From positions 5,672,744 to 5,736,743 of the forward strand of contig OX419759.1 in assembly GCA_948567375.1 (NCBI GenBank): DNA of 64,000 nucleotides. Direction: 5' to 3'. Position 1 is the stretch's first letter, and every line of letters starts with the position of its first letter. Of this stretch, positions 21,990-34,029 are shown one piece after another. The translations under genes and the position numbers were made by a program. Below the pieces are notes generated by a model, which saw only the letters and a list, made by a program, of their open reading frames with translations, did not search any database and was not told where the DNA came from. Origin of the DNA: Lunularia cruciata. Its lineage: Eukaryota; Streptophyta; Marchantiopsida; Lunulariales; Lunulariaceae.

Positions 21990-22700
21990 TACATTAGAGG
22001 AGATATTTGATGCAATTGGGCATGCAAAGGTCTTCAATACTCTAGATCTTCAAGCAAGATATCATCAATTACCACTTAGGGAGGAAGATAAGTCCAGGGA
22101 AATATTTTGGGCCATTTATCCTCACAGTAAAGATATATCATATTAGTGGAGGTTCTTACCATTTGGGTTAAAGAATACTCTAGCTAGATCCTACGATCCT
22201 AGCTAGATTGGATTTTTCTTGGTGCTATATTGATGACATTTTGGTCTATAGTACTACTATGGAGGAGCATGAGAGATATTTGTTGGAGGTGTTTGAGAGA
22301 TTGAGATCTCATGGACTCAAATTACATCCTAGGAAGTGTAGATTCTTCCACAAGCAAGTTGAGTATTTGGGTCACACTATCAAACTTGGAGGACTTGGTG
22401 TTTAGCAGACTAAGGTGGGGGCTATTTCATGTATTTCTTGGCCTATAGATGTGAGTAGAGTGTGAGCATTCCTTGGGTTGGTGAACTTCTATCGCTGCTA
22501 CATTAGACGATTTAGTGCCATTGCCAAGGTCTTGATGGAGCTGACCAAGCTCACATAGGAGTGGTGTTGGGGAGATTAGCAAGAGAGAGCTTCTATAGAG
22601 CTCAAGGAGAGGTTGCATCTGCCTCTATTTTTAGGAGACCAATTAGAGGACAACCTTACTGGAGCAGTATGGGCTAATGAAGACTGGGGTATTCTAGGTT
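21990..22700 (+). pseudogene. Element E reverse transcriptase
   Basis: The plus strand encodes AKVFNTLDLQARYHQLPL (motif A region), the catalytic YIDDILVYS at 22226-22252, then VEYLGHTI and AFLGLVNFYRCYI, the usual Ty3/gypsy thumb and connection landmarks. Several stops and shifts, for example near 22195 and 22403, break the frame. Confidence 0.85.
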
Positions 22701-22715
22701 CACACTAATTGGAGC

Positions 22716-22970
22716 ATGTTGGAGCTTGGAGCAATTCTCACCCAACATGATGATAAAGCAAAGGAGTATATGGTAGCCTATGTTAGTCACTCCAACAATT
22801 CAACTGAAGCGAAGTATGGTTCATATGAAGGAGAGTGCTTGGCAGCAATATGGATAGAAGCACATTTCCAATATTATCTATTTGGTAAACCCTTTACTCT
22901 CATCATTGATCATCAGCCACTCAAGTGGTTAGTGGAGTCTAACAAGCTTTCAAGGAAGCTTGCACAATGA
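22716..22970 (+). pseudogene. Element E RNase H
   Basis: An open 84-codon frame has LGAILTQHDD, YVSHSNNSTEAKY, GECLAAIW and TLIIDHQPLKWL, the normal order of RNase H landmarks after a Ty3/gypsy reverse transcriptase. The first catalytic Asp region upstream is degraded. Confidence 0.8.
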
Positions 22971-23259
22971 ACTCTAATTTTATAGGAGTATGATTTTATG
23001 GTTGTTCACAGACCTAGAGTGGTGAACCATGATGGAGATAGGTCAAGTAGAAACCCATGTCCTAACCAACAAGATCAGACTAGAGCACGTTGGCTTGGTG
23101 AGACAAATGAGGAGATGATGTTAGGTTGGCATCATCTACCTTTCTATGTATATTCTTTGAGGCTTTGGTGGTATCTCTCTCAACACATACAGGAGGAGTT
23201 ATTGAGGTCATAGATCCAAAGAGTGGAAATAGTGGTATAGTTTAATGAGACATCCAGAT

Positions 23260-24240
23260 GATGTCTTAGTGATGGATTATCTTCACATTGGTGTTATGGG
23301 CGGCACAATTGGGGCCAAGGAGAGAGTCAATGTTCTTTAGTGAGCCAGATTTTTCAGATTGGAGGGTAGACTTCTTTGTGTGTATGGAAGAATGGTAGAA
23401 TGTGAGAAGTACAACTTCCATCCCAAAGACCATAGTTGGTCCACCATGCTCATGAGGAGATAGGACATTTTGGAGTAAAGCATACATAAAGTTTACTCCA
23501 AAGTCATTATTGGTGGTGCGGTATGCAGACCAATGTATAGCAATTTGTTGCCATATGTGTGGTTTGTAACCAAGTTATAACATCATTTAATGCCCTTATG
23601 CCACAATTATACCCATTACCTATCATGGGCTTGGGTTACTATTAGAGTTTGGACTTTGCTGGACCTTTGCCATTGATTATGAGACATCATTGGTCTGTTT
23701 TGGTTTTGTGGAGCACTTCTCCATGTGGATTGAGTTGGTGGTACTTCTGACAAGTCCAATGAAGGGATTGCTTGCTTGTTCTAGGATCAAGTTCTTAGTC
23801 ATTTTGGTTTATTTTTTGAGGGTTTGATTGATCAGGGTATAGAGTTCTTGAAAGAGTTTCACGTCTTGTGTAACAAGGCTTTGATTGATGATTGTACTAC
23901 CTCCCAAGATCACCTTGAGGAAAATGTCTTAGTAGAGAGAGTGGTTTAGATGGTGAAGAGAGGATTACAGAAGTATGGTTTGCAAAGAGACCACTTGGGA
24001 GATTGGGATCGCTAGTTACTTTGGTTGGCCATGGGCTATTGGTTCAGCCGGCAAGTCTCCTTACTCTCCTTTTCTCCTTACTTTCTACTTTATGGACAAG
24101 ATCTAGATTTACCTATAGCCATTTGTCAAGGTACTACTATATTTTTGGACTTGGATGATCTAGACATATGGGTGAGCACATATTCTCAACAGGCAAAGAT
24201 TTTTAGAGAGTGATGCCAATGGCCTTCAAGAACTTGGCAA
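23260..24240 (+). pseudogene. Element E integrase
   Basis: Fragments run in order: an LVMDYLHIG region, the second-Asp region LIDQGIEFLKEF near 23826, VLVERVV after it at about the expected distance for the catalytic Glu, and then MAMGYWFSRQVSLLSFSPYF with FLLYGQDLDLP (24025-24120), the common C-terminal landmark. Stops and shifts are numerous. Confidence 0.7.
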
Positions 24241-24414
24241 TTGCTCAGCATATGGATACCTTCCGCTATGCTACCATTCAAGGAGGAGGTTGTAGACCTC
24301 AATCCATTGATTTCATCTACGTAACTATGTATCTAGGTACTACTAGGTACAATATTTAGGAGATATCAACAATGACACTTTGTGTTACTATAGGCTGCAC
24401 TATCTTGAGAGTGC

Positions 24415-24660
24415 ATGAGGTTTTGCCTTCTAGAGTCCTTGTGTTGGTGTTGTTTGGAAGGTGTTGCTTGGAAGGACTATGTGGATAATTGTGCACCATG
24501 CCACCTCCCAAATATTGATGGCACTATGGATCCAAGCTTGGTATTTGTAGCATTGCACCTAGATTGGTCAAACATTGGAGTAGTGATGTTGGTAGTCATA
24601 TGTATTTTGGTAGTCACTTACAAACTACTTGGTGGTCCGATTTCATGATTAGTGCTACTG
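24415..24660 (+). pseudogene. Element E C-terminal Cys-containing tail
   Basis: An open frame contains WKDYVDNCAPCHLPNIDGTM and continues for about 40 residues. A Cys-x2-Cys pair after the integrase suggests an extra C-terminal module, possibly once a zinc-binding reader domain, but only the first pair is clear. Confidence 0.4.
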
Positions 24661-25060
24661 ATCACATGATGAGCCCACCATCACTTGCACCATTCACACT
24701 ATTGGATGTGCCATCAGCAAGACTGTTAGCATTGGAGAGCTAGGTCAAAATAAGGATATACTTTCAAAGTGCAGCTCCAAAGAGCTCACTTCTTTGATGT
24801 TGAGCCATTGAGTTTGTGGTTATGGTGGAAAAAGGCCAGTGAATGTCACTTGGAATCTCTTAGCTAGAGTGGGTGTTGCTTGGCTATAATTTGTGTCCAA
24901 TTATTGGTAGATTGTTGAGTGAAAGATCAAGTATTGATTTGATTGAGTGTGATTTGAGTTGATGAAAGACTTATAGTTGTGGCACTTTAGAGTTCATGTA
25001 TGACTAATGTGTGAGCTGTGCTTCTATATTTTATGATGTTGATGGTGATGTACGTTATGT
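24661..25060. other. Unassigned gap between E and B4
   Basis: AT-rich sequence without a recognisable gene. It may contain the decayed 3' end of element E; I could not identify an LTR edge. Confidence 0.35.
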
Positions 25061-25336
25061 AGCAATGTATATATGCACAACACTATAATCAACACATATA
25101 CAAAGTTTTCCATTCTTCTTCTTCACAATCACAATTAGAGACACCCATTATAAAGTCTCCACCTCAAAAAGAAACTCAATCTCCTTGAGCTTATCAATCT
25201 CTTCCTTCACAACCAAAGGTATTGGTGGGCTAATGCAACATTGCTTTTGGCGGATCGGTATTGCATGTGACTCCAATTCTATCTGGTACTCCTCCAAGGT
25301 CATTTCCTTTAGATCCTTGTAATTAAAAGCATACAA
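25061..25336 (-). pseudogene. B4 reverse transcriptase, N-terminal fragment
   Basis: The minus strand encodes IELESHAIPIRQKQ, VVKEEIDKLKEIEFLFEVE, a stop, then IVIVKKKNGKLCICVDY, the entry region of a Ty3/gypsy reverse transcriptase. Similarity ends soon after, near 25060, before the catalytic Asp pair. Confidence 0.8.
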
Positions 25337-25869
25337 ATGGAAAAACTTGCAAAAATCTCCTTAAATCTTACCTTTTCTTCTTTGGTAACATTTGGACCAT
25401 AGATAGTCTTTTCTTAATCTCTTCTAGTGTCAATGGTGATTTATCAAGGTCTTTCAACACTCTTGCCTAGGTACAAATTCCATAGCACACAAGGGATATA
25501 TATTTGAATCAGATTCAGAGTCATCCTCGTCCAATGGGGTCTCTTCTTCCATGCTTGTGTCCACACCTAAAGGTCCTTCCTCTAAATCCAATTACAATAA
25601 TCAAAAGATGATGTATTTGAATATGAAGAGGATTTGTATGGGTTATGGGAATTGTAGCCCAATGATTTGATGGCCCAATTCTCAAGTATACTTTGTCCAT
25701 CAACTAGTTGTTTGAGTTGTTCTCAACCATGGCCCTCCAAGTAGCAAATCATAACTTGCATCCTTCAAAACTTGAAAAGTCATGAGATTTTGAACTGCCA
25801 CACCAATACTACTACCTTGTCCATCACATCAATTGGTCAAACTTTTTCTTGTTTGCCATGCTCATGCTA

Positions 25870-26317
25870 CACATGTTGAAGGTCTATAGGAGATCATACC
25901 CTAACTTCTTCATCAACTTCTCTAACATGGCATTCATTGTAGATCCTCCATCAACAAGTGCATCCTTGATATGCTAATTCACCATTACATCAACTTGGAG
26001 GTATACTCACCAGCCTCCCATGGTGTTGGCTTTGCATCCACCAATCCCATTGATACCAAAGCCATTGTTTCCTTCTTTCTCTTACTCCTTGTAGAACTCA
26101 ATTTACTCCTAAGCTCCTTCCTCAAGGTCGGATTTAAAGTAATCAATTGGCCCACCGTGATGTTTGCTTTGTGACAATCAACATCCTCAAACACATTATA
26201 GCTCCATTGTTGCTTTAAGATCAAGAAATCATCCATCCCCAACTTCTTCCTTAGAGTCTTTGCTGATGCTGTTGAACTAGAAGTGCGTGTACTCCTTGTG
26301 GGCATTAGACTATCCAT
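25870..26317 (-). pseudogene. B4 protease region
   Basis: The minus-strand frame has LGMDDFLILKQQWSYN, LNPTLRKELRSKLSSTR and, past a stop, an ALVDGGSTMNAML-like active-site segment (about 25900-25970). It corresponds to 58.44-58.93 kb in B3. The Asp-Gly-Gly-Ser-Thr motif is an aspartic protease variant. Confidence 0.75.
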
Positions 26318-26399
26318 GCTAAGGGTGATTTCTTGAGAAGATTGTATATTACCTATAAAATAGGCTCTTTTCTTTTCTTGTGCTTAAAGCTCTAAATTA

Positions 26400-27482
26400 A
26401 GACCTTTGGAGTTTCAACATTCTCCCTTCTCATACTAGCTCTCCAACACATCTATGGATGTTATCCCCTCACCTCTAATTTGTAGAGGAGGTACTTGGAT
26501 TTCACCACTTCCTTCCTTCTCTCTTTTTTCTCCTTCATAACTCCTTTCCTCCATGGTACATGGAATTTGGACAATTCTTTTGGATGTGACCTCTACCTCC
26601 ACAACCAAAACAATTTCTATCATTGAAATTGCTTTTTTTTTGCCTCCTCTCTATATGGATAGTTTCCATGATCTCTATGCCCTCTCCTAAAATTTTGGTC
26701 TACCTCTCTTTTCCTCCTATAGTTGCACTATATTGATCTTGAGATTTATGAGACTTAACCTAACATCTTACGGCACAAGCTTCAAGTTGCTTTGTGATAG
26801 TTTGAAGGGGATCTTTTGGTAGAGATGCAAGGACAAGAGCAACTCTACTTGTGGTGCTACTTGTGCCACAAAAGTATCAAAAACCTCACCATACTTGTAG
26901 ACTTCTGGAGGATGCACAACCTCCTTCATCACTAAAATCATGCTCATCCCCTACCAAACTCTCTTCCATATGAACAACAATTTTGATAGATTTTACCTTG
27001 GAAGAAGGTTCTCATATCTCACCTTGCTTTGAATTTTTAGTTACAAACCTCCCACAAAATTCTTGGTGAGCATGGTTCCTATCCCAATCATGGTAGTCTC
27101 TACATCATCCCCATTCTTCCTCAACACTATGCAAAACTTAAACTCTAACTTCTCCACTCTTTTTGCATAGACTCCTAGTTTCTCTCCATCTCCTTGTTTG
27201 AGGAAGGTAACTTCACTAATCATTGTTTCATAACTCTCATTTGGGAGAAATTTCTCAATGAATGATATACCCAAACTCTCCAAGACTCCTCTTGCCAATC
27301 TCCACTCTCTCTCTTCTGGTACTTTGATGCATACCATGTAAGAGTTGCATCTTCAAATAAATTTGGTAGTAGTGAGGCCCATTCATTTCTCCTCCTCTCA
27401 TTGTCTCCTATGCAAGCCCTCTTGAAACCTCTTGCAAAAGCCTTTCCATTCTTGCCAACAAAAACCAAAAGCTTCTCTATCT
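26400..27482 (-). pseudogene. B4 gag
   Basis: Decayed gag in several phases. VGKNGKAFARGFKRACIGDN, EDATLTWYASKYQ and MISEVTFLKQGDGEKL match B1 and B3. A complete zinc knuckle, CFGCGGRGHIQKNC, is read near 26560-26610 in a different phase. The frame is broken by several indels. Confidence 0.8.
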
Positions 27483-28071
27483 TAGCCTCTCATTACCTTT
27501 TCCCTCTCTCTTTATTTTTTTCTCACCCTATAACTAATAGAGTATATACATGACTAGCACAATCTGAAAGTAGTCCACTCTAGGTAGTAAAAAGGGTTCA
27601 GATTGTTTCTTGATTTCTATAGCACAATCAAATCCAAAGGTGCAAATTAAGCAAACTCTCATGGTGTAGTACCCACATTTTTTTGGTTTTTGCTTATTTA
27701 TGGAGAAGAAGTGTATAGAGAAGTCATATTGCGCTTGTATGGCATCAAAAGGCAAAGAAAGGTGTCCTTGGGTTGTAACTTGAGGTAAAGTAACTTTGTG
27801 TTAGAAGACAAAATACTTGGATTTGCCTTGTCAGCCTGCAACCCAAACTAAGGAGACATTGGGTGCTCAACCTGAGGCAAAGATAGTGTAACAACTTTCC
27901 TTTGGGGTTGGACATTCAAGAAGGCACCGTGCACAAAAATAGCTGGCCTATAAATTGGAGGAAACTGACAGTGACATGAGCATGAAGAAGGTGTGATTTC
28001 TTGGTAAAAACTTGAAGTGAAGAGAGACAGAGGCAGCACGCCACTATAAAATTCAGGCTAGAGACAAAGCA

Positions 28072-30600
28072 ATGACAAGTAATTTTCCACTGCCATTAAG
28101 AAGTTGTCTTGCAAGAGATAGTGGGAAGGGAAGTGTAGTCAAAGACGCATTGGTGTGTAGAGAGGAAGTCAAGAGAGTTAGTCCAAGAATCAGTAGGAAG
28201 AGTAGCCTCCAACCCAGAGTGGAAGAGAGAAAGATGGGAGGTGTGAAGAACTCCAAATTTGCAATGAAGAATCATGCAATTTGGAGGTTAGATGTGATTG
28301 GGAGAATCAAGGTCTTGAGCAAGCTTTGGATCACATTCTTGGCATGGAATTGGAAGTTAGCTTTCCAGGTTTCATGACTGAGATCATTGAGAGTAAGTGT
28401 CTCGATGGCCCCAAGGGAGAAGGGAAGAGAGGAAATCCAGCTCAATAGATAGAGTCGGATTGGAGGTTAGTACTCAGAAGAGAGGCGGGTGATGAGCTCT
28501 TCTCATTAGGTCCTTAGAACTCTTGACCTTGTAGTACTACAAGGTCAAGAGTTATAAGGACCCAATGAAAAGAGGCATTGTAGCAGCAATGATGGCTATC
28601 TTGAAGCCAAAAAAAACCACTTGTGTGATGAAGCATCAAGTGATATTCTTCCACAAGATGTTTGCAAGGGAGCCGATCAATTGAGCAAAGTGTTTTCATC
28701 AGCGGGCAAGACAGATGGTGTGGAACTTGCAAGAAAAGTTGTCTCCACACTACATTGTGCCGTTTGTAGCCCACTTCTATTTGGGACATAACTTGCCGGA
28801 CGCAGTGTAGAGACACAATATGGTGTTGCACTTCCATCCTGATTTGAGAAGAGATGCTAATACGGAGGAGCAGCACTACATCTTGCAGATAAGGAGCAAT
28901 GATGAGTACTAGCACAAATGGGGTAGAGTGTGCAGTTGAAGGTGAACACTCCAAAGTCAAAGAAGAGGAGTCAACAAGGCAAAGAAGAAGAAGCGGCAAT
29001 GAGACCTCGGAAGACAAGGAAAGTAAACCTAAGGAGAGGATTGGTGGTAATCTTGTCATCGGAAGAGAAGTCAAAAGGAAAGGCCAAGTGCAAGGAAGAA
29101 GAATTGGACAAGGAAGAAGAACCCAAATTCACATTGCAAACTGAGGAAACAAGCAGCTAGAGTGAAGATGGAGGGCAGATGCAATTGGTACTCAAGGAGG
29201 ATGAAGGAAAAATGGAAATAGAAGAAGAATGTAACTTGCATGCAAAAGAAGTTCCAAAGCAAAAGGAGAAGAGGGTGACCATTTGATGAGGAGTTTGCTC
29301 TAGAAGGAACGTGAAGTATGAAGTAGGGCCAAGTAAGGTAAGAGAAGTTGAGAGTGGAAGTTTAAGGAGCAAAGAATCCATCCCAATAAGGCGATTGCGG
29401 CTAAGAAGGTGAGAATCGAGTGAGGAAGAGGTGAAGAAGGAGAAAAGTCAGCAAGTCAAGATAAGCTCAAGTGGAGGAGTAGAGTATCTGTGGGAGATTG
29501 TGTGCCCATTGTTAGTAAAGTTGGAGCACAAGAAGAAGGAGATGTAGTCGAAGTGTCCAAAAATGAAGATTGTGTTGGACGTGTTAGCATGATTAGAGGA
29601 AGAGAATTCGGAGTTGAAGAAGAGTATAAAAGGAAGAGGAAGAAAGGTGAGGAAGAAAGGTGAAGTACTACAAGTAGATGCAATAGTACAAAATCAAGTA
29701 ATTGAGAACTTGAAGAGAGAAGTGGGGAGTAGAGAAAGAATCATAGAGCAAAATGTCATAGCAAGAGAAAAGAAAGTAGCAGAGTCAGAAATCTTGAAAT
29801 AGCAATTTGTTGATTCTCAGTTAGAAATTATTCATGCTATGGCAAGGGTAGCAGAGAAGGAGCAAGAGCTTGATAGAGTGATGGAGAGTGTAGAAAAAGA
29901 GAAGCAGCTCTGCCAAAGGGAATTGACTGTGAGGTATAGAGAAGAAGAAAGATTGAGAGAGTTACTTTGTAATCTAGAAGAAAAGATAGTGCAAAAGGAG
30001 AACAAAAAGGAGATAGTGAAAGCCAAGTTCAAGGTAGAACTGGCAATGTATAGGGAGGATTGGCTTGCAGATTGAGAACAAGAGAGAAGAATGAGACTTG
30101 AGCCATTGAAGGATATTGTGATGAAGATGAATGTGATGTTGAGTACATAAGCCAGTGTTTGAATCAAAGAAACCAGATTGCATGAGTTGAAGCTGTTGGT
30201 GCAAGAGATGAAGAGGAGAAATGCAAAGGATAAAGATTTGAATGCCTTGCTGATTAGTCTCCAAACTCATGTAGATATGAAGATATTAGAAGTAGAAGAT
30301 AATATCACGATTAGATTAGACTTGGTAAAATTGGAGATAGATAAACTTCGGAAGGATGTACGAGCAAAACCTGAAGTAGATGACATAGGAGTACAAATAT
30401 CTTTGGATTTACCATCAGAGGTATTAGAGAAGAGTGGGTCAAGAGATAGAGATTTAAAAGGATTAACTATGATAGCAATTGTTGACCAGAGAAAAGAATT
30501 AGTAGAATTCGTAGAGGAATTAGTAGTTGTGAAACCCAAGGACAGAGTAGTAAGTGAACATACTTTGGGATTGGAAGCCAAGGAAGAAGTAGACATCTGA
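28072..30600 (+). pseudogene. C2-encoded long protein with coiled-coil C-terminus
   Basis: Plus-strand frames correspond in order to the C1 protein: an N-terminal segment (28072-28377), the shared block (28540-28860: SYKDPMKRG, then HFYFGHNL and MVLHFHPDLRRD), a Lys-rich linker (28899-29160) and Glu/Lys-rich coiled-coil segments (29614-30075, 30178-30600). The last frame of 140 codons is open and includes MKILEVEDNITIRLDLVK, matching MLEVEDNVSLKLDLLK in C1. A fold-back inverted repeat at 28503-28568 interrupts the beginning of the shared block. Confidence 0.5.
28503..28568. repeat. Long near-perfect inverted repeat in C2
   Basis: Arms 28503-28534 and 28537-28568 are 32 bp with two mismatches and a 2-base loop. 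Weaker pairing extends a few bases further out. The right arm is native coding sequence (matching C1), so the left arm is an inverted copy that replaced the original sequence. Confidence 0.9.
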
Positions 30601-31830
30601 TTGGAGTAGTAACAGTTTTGAGATCTAAAGAGGCAAATATGAAGAGGTGCATTGTCATTTTGTATCTATAGGTAGGAGAAAGTTGTTGTAGAACGGTATA
30701 GTTGTTAGCAATTGTGGATCGCTTCACTATTTAAGAGTGGCATTCGCAGAAAATGTTGTTTAGTGCTCATAATTTCCGAGAATAGATAAAGTGAAGTGTT
30801 GTGAAGTAGTACTCATCGTTTGAGCTTAATTTTGAGTATCAATTTTGTGTTTGTATTTGTGAGTGTGTGGAGATTTTCAAAGTGAAACTCAGTGTGCTTG
30901 TTGGATGTTGGATTCCGCAGCCTTGATCTTCATTCTGTATGTTTGATCTTGAGTGAGGTGCAATTGGAGCAATGCTTTGATAGATTTGAGAGGAATTGTA
31001 GTGTTGGTAGTATTCTGCAATTGTGAGTGCAGTGTAGTGTTGATGTGAAGTAATTTTGATCAAGGAAGTTGTGCCTTTAGTGGAGGGGTGGAACACAATT
31101 CTGAGGTAAAGTTGTTTTATAGTGAAGTGCCATTTTTGAGAGAGCCTAAATCATCACAACAAAGATTGTTTGGAAAGATTTGATGGAGTTGTGATTAAGT
31201 GTGACAAATTGTTGTGACAAGACTACAAATCAATGCTTGTTACTCTCTTCTGGGTATAGTTGCTACCTAACAGATTAAAAATGAAATCAAGAAGGACTAC
31301 ATTGTGACATTTGACTTTGTATTTGACCAATTTTGAATTGTATCTCTTCGTGAACAAACTTTACTTACCTGATTACTGCAAAAGTGATATTTGCCGGGTT
31401 ATCACATATGGATATTTTATCCATTAACTAAAAGATTATTTCCATCAATAATCTTGAGAATTTTAACACTCTTTATTGAGCCATTTGGCCTAAGCATCTC
31501 TTTATTTAGCACACCTATTTCAGATCTGGTTTGAAAACTTCTCTCCTCAATTTTAAAACTCATAACTTCATGCACAAGAAAAATCTCCCTAATTTTTCAG
31601 CCAAAAGGTTGGCTATTATGGACTAAATTTTCTTAAATTTTTTCCAAAAAATCCAATAAAAATTGAAGAAATGGTAAACTCTATATAAAATTTTGAAGAG
31701 TGTGCAATTTGTGAGAACAATTTACCCTACCACCTTCCAAAAATTCTAGCTTAGTGCTTGTACTAACCCTTACAAAAACTTTAGTGTCCCAGTTGAAAGA
31801 TAACTTTTGTAGATTGTCCTTCAAGGTGTC

Positions 31831-32000
31831 TTTCATATTTGTTTGAATTTTTTAGATGCATACACAAACAAAATGGCATGTGAGTGTTTGTTGTTGAGTG
31901 GAATTCTTACTCATTAGAAAATAATTCAATATATTTGATATAACCTCTAGGTGATATCTTTGACGTGGGAGAATTCATCTTGAAAGAGATTGCTATGAAG
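31831..32000. other. Short unassigned stretch
   Basis: Similarity to family-B leader fades here and the tandem array begins near 32001. No feature is recognised. Confidence 0.4.
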
Positions 32001-33230
32001 ATGGAGATGGGAAAAGGCTGTTCATGTCAAGGCTGATTTCTCCATAGATACTTGTCCAAATAGTGCATCTCATTGGAATTGTACTCTCATGAGCTTTCCA
32101 TGGACACCCAGATTGTGGCAAATGGAGGCTTGGAAAGAAATTTACGACTATTTGATTTTCACTATTTCTTGTACTTGGATTTTCACGCACTTGAATTCAC
32201 ATACTTGAATTTCCCATACTGGACTTCTCATACATTGCTTTTCCTAGTGATGGGAAGAGGTAGTTCATATCAGGGCTAATTTCTTGCTGGATACTAGCCC
32301 CAATGATGCATAATTTACTTTATTAGAGCCTTCTCAAGAGCTTTCCATAGACACAAAGGTCATGGCAAGCAGAGTTCTTGAGAAGAAGTTACAACTATTT
32401 AGTTTTCATTATCTCTTGTACTTGGATTTTCTTGTACATTGATTTTCTCATGGTGATGGGAAGAGGCGTTTCACACCAAAGCTTGTTTCTTTGTGGATAT
32501 TAGTCCAAGTGGAGTGTGCTTTATGTTTTTGGAAGTGCATTCTCAAGAGTTTTTTTCTAGGTACTAAGATCATTGCAAATGGAGGTTACAACCTTGTGAG
32601 AAGAAGTAAAAACCATGTAATTTTCACTGATTCTTGGACTTTGGACTTTGGACTTCTTGTACTATTGGCTTTTCCCATACATTGAGTTTCATATATGAAT
32701 TTTTCCATGGTGATGTAGAGAGGTAATTCACATCAGGTTGATTTCTCCATGGATACTAAATCAAATAGAGCCCATGGTGATAGAACAAGGTAATTCACAT
32801 CAGGGGTGATTTCTCCATGGACACTTTATTTTGTTGGAAGTACCTTCTCAAAAAGTTTCAATAGATACCAAGATCATGACAAATGGAGGTTTGGAGAAGA
32901 AGTTACAAGTATTTCATTTTCCTTGATTCCCCAAACTTTGATTTTGCCATGCCTTATATCGTTCATGTACGCAACTATATTCTTGTACTTGGATTTTCCC
33001 ATATGTTGATTTCCTATATGTTGATTTTCCCTTGGTTATGGGAAGAGTTTGTTCATGTGAGGGCTGATTTCTCCATAGATATTAGACCAAATGAGATGTG
33101 CTTTATCTCATGGGTAACTGCCTTCTCAAGTAGACACCAAGGCATAGCAAACGGGTGTATGGAGAAAAAGTTACAACAATTTTATTTTCCATGATTCCCA
33201 AACTTTGAATTTTCCTCTACAGAATATCAT
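32001..33230. repeat. Diverged tandem array, unit about 200-260 bp
   Basis: Units begin near 32001, 32247, 32451, 32709 (a truncated unit of about 65 bp), 32775 and 33033. Each carries, in order, GGGAAGAGG or a variant, GGCTGATTTCTCCATAGATA or a variant, a CTTCTCAAG/AGCTTTCCA segment, GGCAAATGGAGGTT, GAAGTTACAA and CTTGTACTTGGATTTTC. Short open frames across it are by-products. It could be satellite-like or an expanded part of an element. Confidence 0.85.
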
Positions 33231-34029
33231 TCACATATCATATATTATTCTTGCACTATTGGTGTTCTTGTAATTGGGTTTACATTGCATGTCTCTTGGC
33301 ATCAACATGCCTACTTGCATGCCAATTGGGATCTACAAGTCCACTGTGCAGAAGTTTTGGTGGTTTTTGTTTCAAGAGTGGCAAGGCTTGCCCACTTTGT
33401 CTTGTTGGTGGTTTTTTTCATTTAGTGTGGTGCAGCTTGTGCATCTACTCAAAGGGGGTTATTGATGGAGACCATGATCTAATTGCATGAGGTAATTTTG
33501 ATTATGGTGATCATGCATTCTCAATATTTGGTTAATAAATGGAAATAAAGAGTCACAAGAGTGAAAGGAGATTAGAGATGAAGAGAGTGGATAGGAGATT
33601 GGGGATTTGAGAGAAGGATTTGGGATTGATTAATGTGATTGATCAAGACAAGGCAAGGAGGAAGTTTTTGAGAAGTAGATTTAGAAAGAAGTTTTAGAAT
33701 TGATAAGAAGCCCTTGCTTCTTGTCAAGACTGACCAACTTACTAAAGATGAGAATATTGACATTTTGCTTCATATAATTACATAAATTTTTTTATCTTGT
33801 AGACTTTGAGTAAATATTTTGAGGTCAATGATTTTTTGAACTATGGGTATTATAGTGCATTTATCTCATTGTGTTCAAAATAACTGAAGGTTTTGAGGAT
33901 CCATTGGATTGAGCTAGAAATTACATCCAAACAAGCTTGGATCTATTCAACAAGGATACCAATCTTTGGATAATTGGAAATAAAATCCATGACAACAGGT
34001 AAATTTCACAATTTGTGGTCTTATTTTAT
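33231..34029. other. Unassigned between array and RT fragment
   Basis: AT-rich DNA with frames of at most about 80 codons and no family motif. From about 33900 it grades into the decayed reverse-transcriptase fragment on the minus strand. Confidence 0.35.

Larger units (their letters stand above)
12767..24660 (+). mobile_element. Ancient Ty3/gypsy element E carrying a DNA methyltransferase domain
   Basis: Read through its interruptions, the plus strand gives Gag-like sequence (12767 to about 13460), aspartic protease (about 14200-14387, resuming 18120-18300) and a C5-methyltransferase-like domain (18602-19153, resuming 20664-20870). Reverse transcriptase (about 21990-22700), RNase H (22716-22970), integrase (about 23260-24240) and a Cys-containing tail to about 24650 follow. 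It is full of stops and frameshifts. C1 (14388-18119) and an antisense 18S fragment (19154-20663) are inserted in it. I could not see its LTRs: the left side is cut by B2 and the right side fades near B4. The order protease, RT, RNase H, integrase makes it Ty3/gypsy-type. Confidence 0.75.
27665..31406 (+). mobile_element. Family-C element C2 (3.7 kb, TG...CA)
   Basis: It starts TGTAGTACCCACA and ends CGGGTTATCACA. It is flanked by CATGG (27660-27664) and TATGG (31407-31411), a 5-bp duplication with one change. The interrupted sequence is B4 leader, and the matching uninterrupted site is visible near 8706-8717 and 60270-60281. Ends, length and coding content match C1. No direct terminal repeats or pol genes are seen inside. 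Confidence 0.82.
25061..31830 (-). mobile_element. Family-B copy B4, split by C2
   Basis: On the minus strand, from high to low coordinates, this shows leader sequence (31830-31407), the C2 insertion, gag (27482 to about 26400), protease (26317-25870) and the beginning of reverse transcriptase (25336 to about 25061). The leader ORF found in B1 and B3 is absent: the sequence passes from the gag-proximal leader straight to the LTR-proximal leader near 31450. No LTR is attached at either end. Confidence 0.8.

Noticed and set aside
28514-29074. 186-codon minus-strand frame in C2
   Set aside because: It is antisense to the conserved C protein block and linker, and has no counterpart in C1 or C3.
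32001-33230. Regular repeats taken for a CRISPR-like array
   Set aside because: Units are long, diverged and contiguous with no spacer structure, in eukaryotic DNA.
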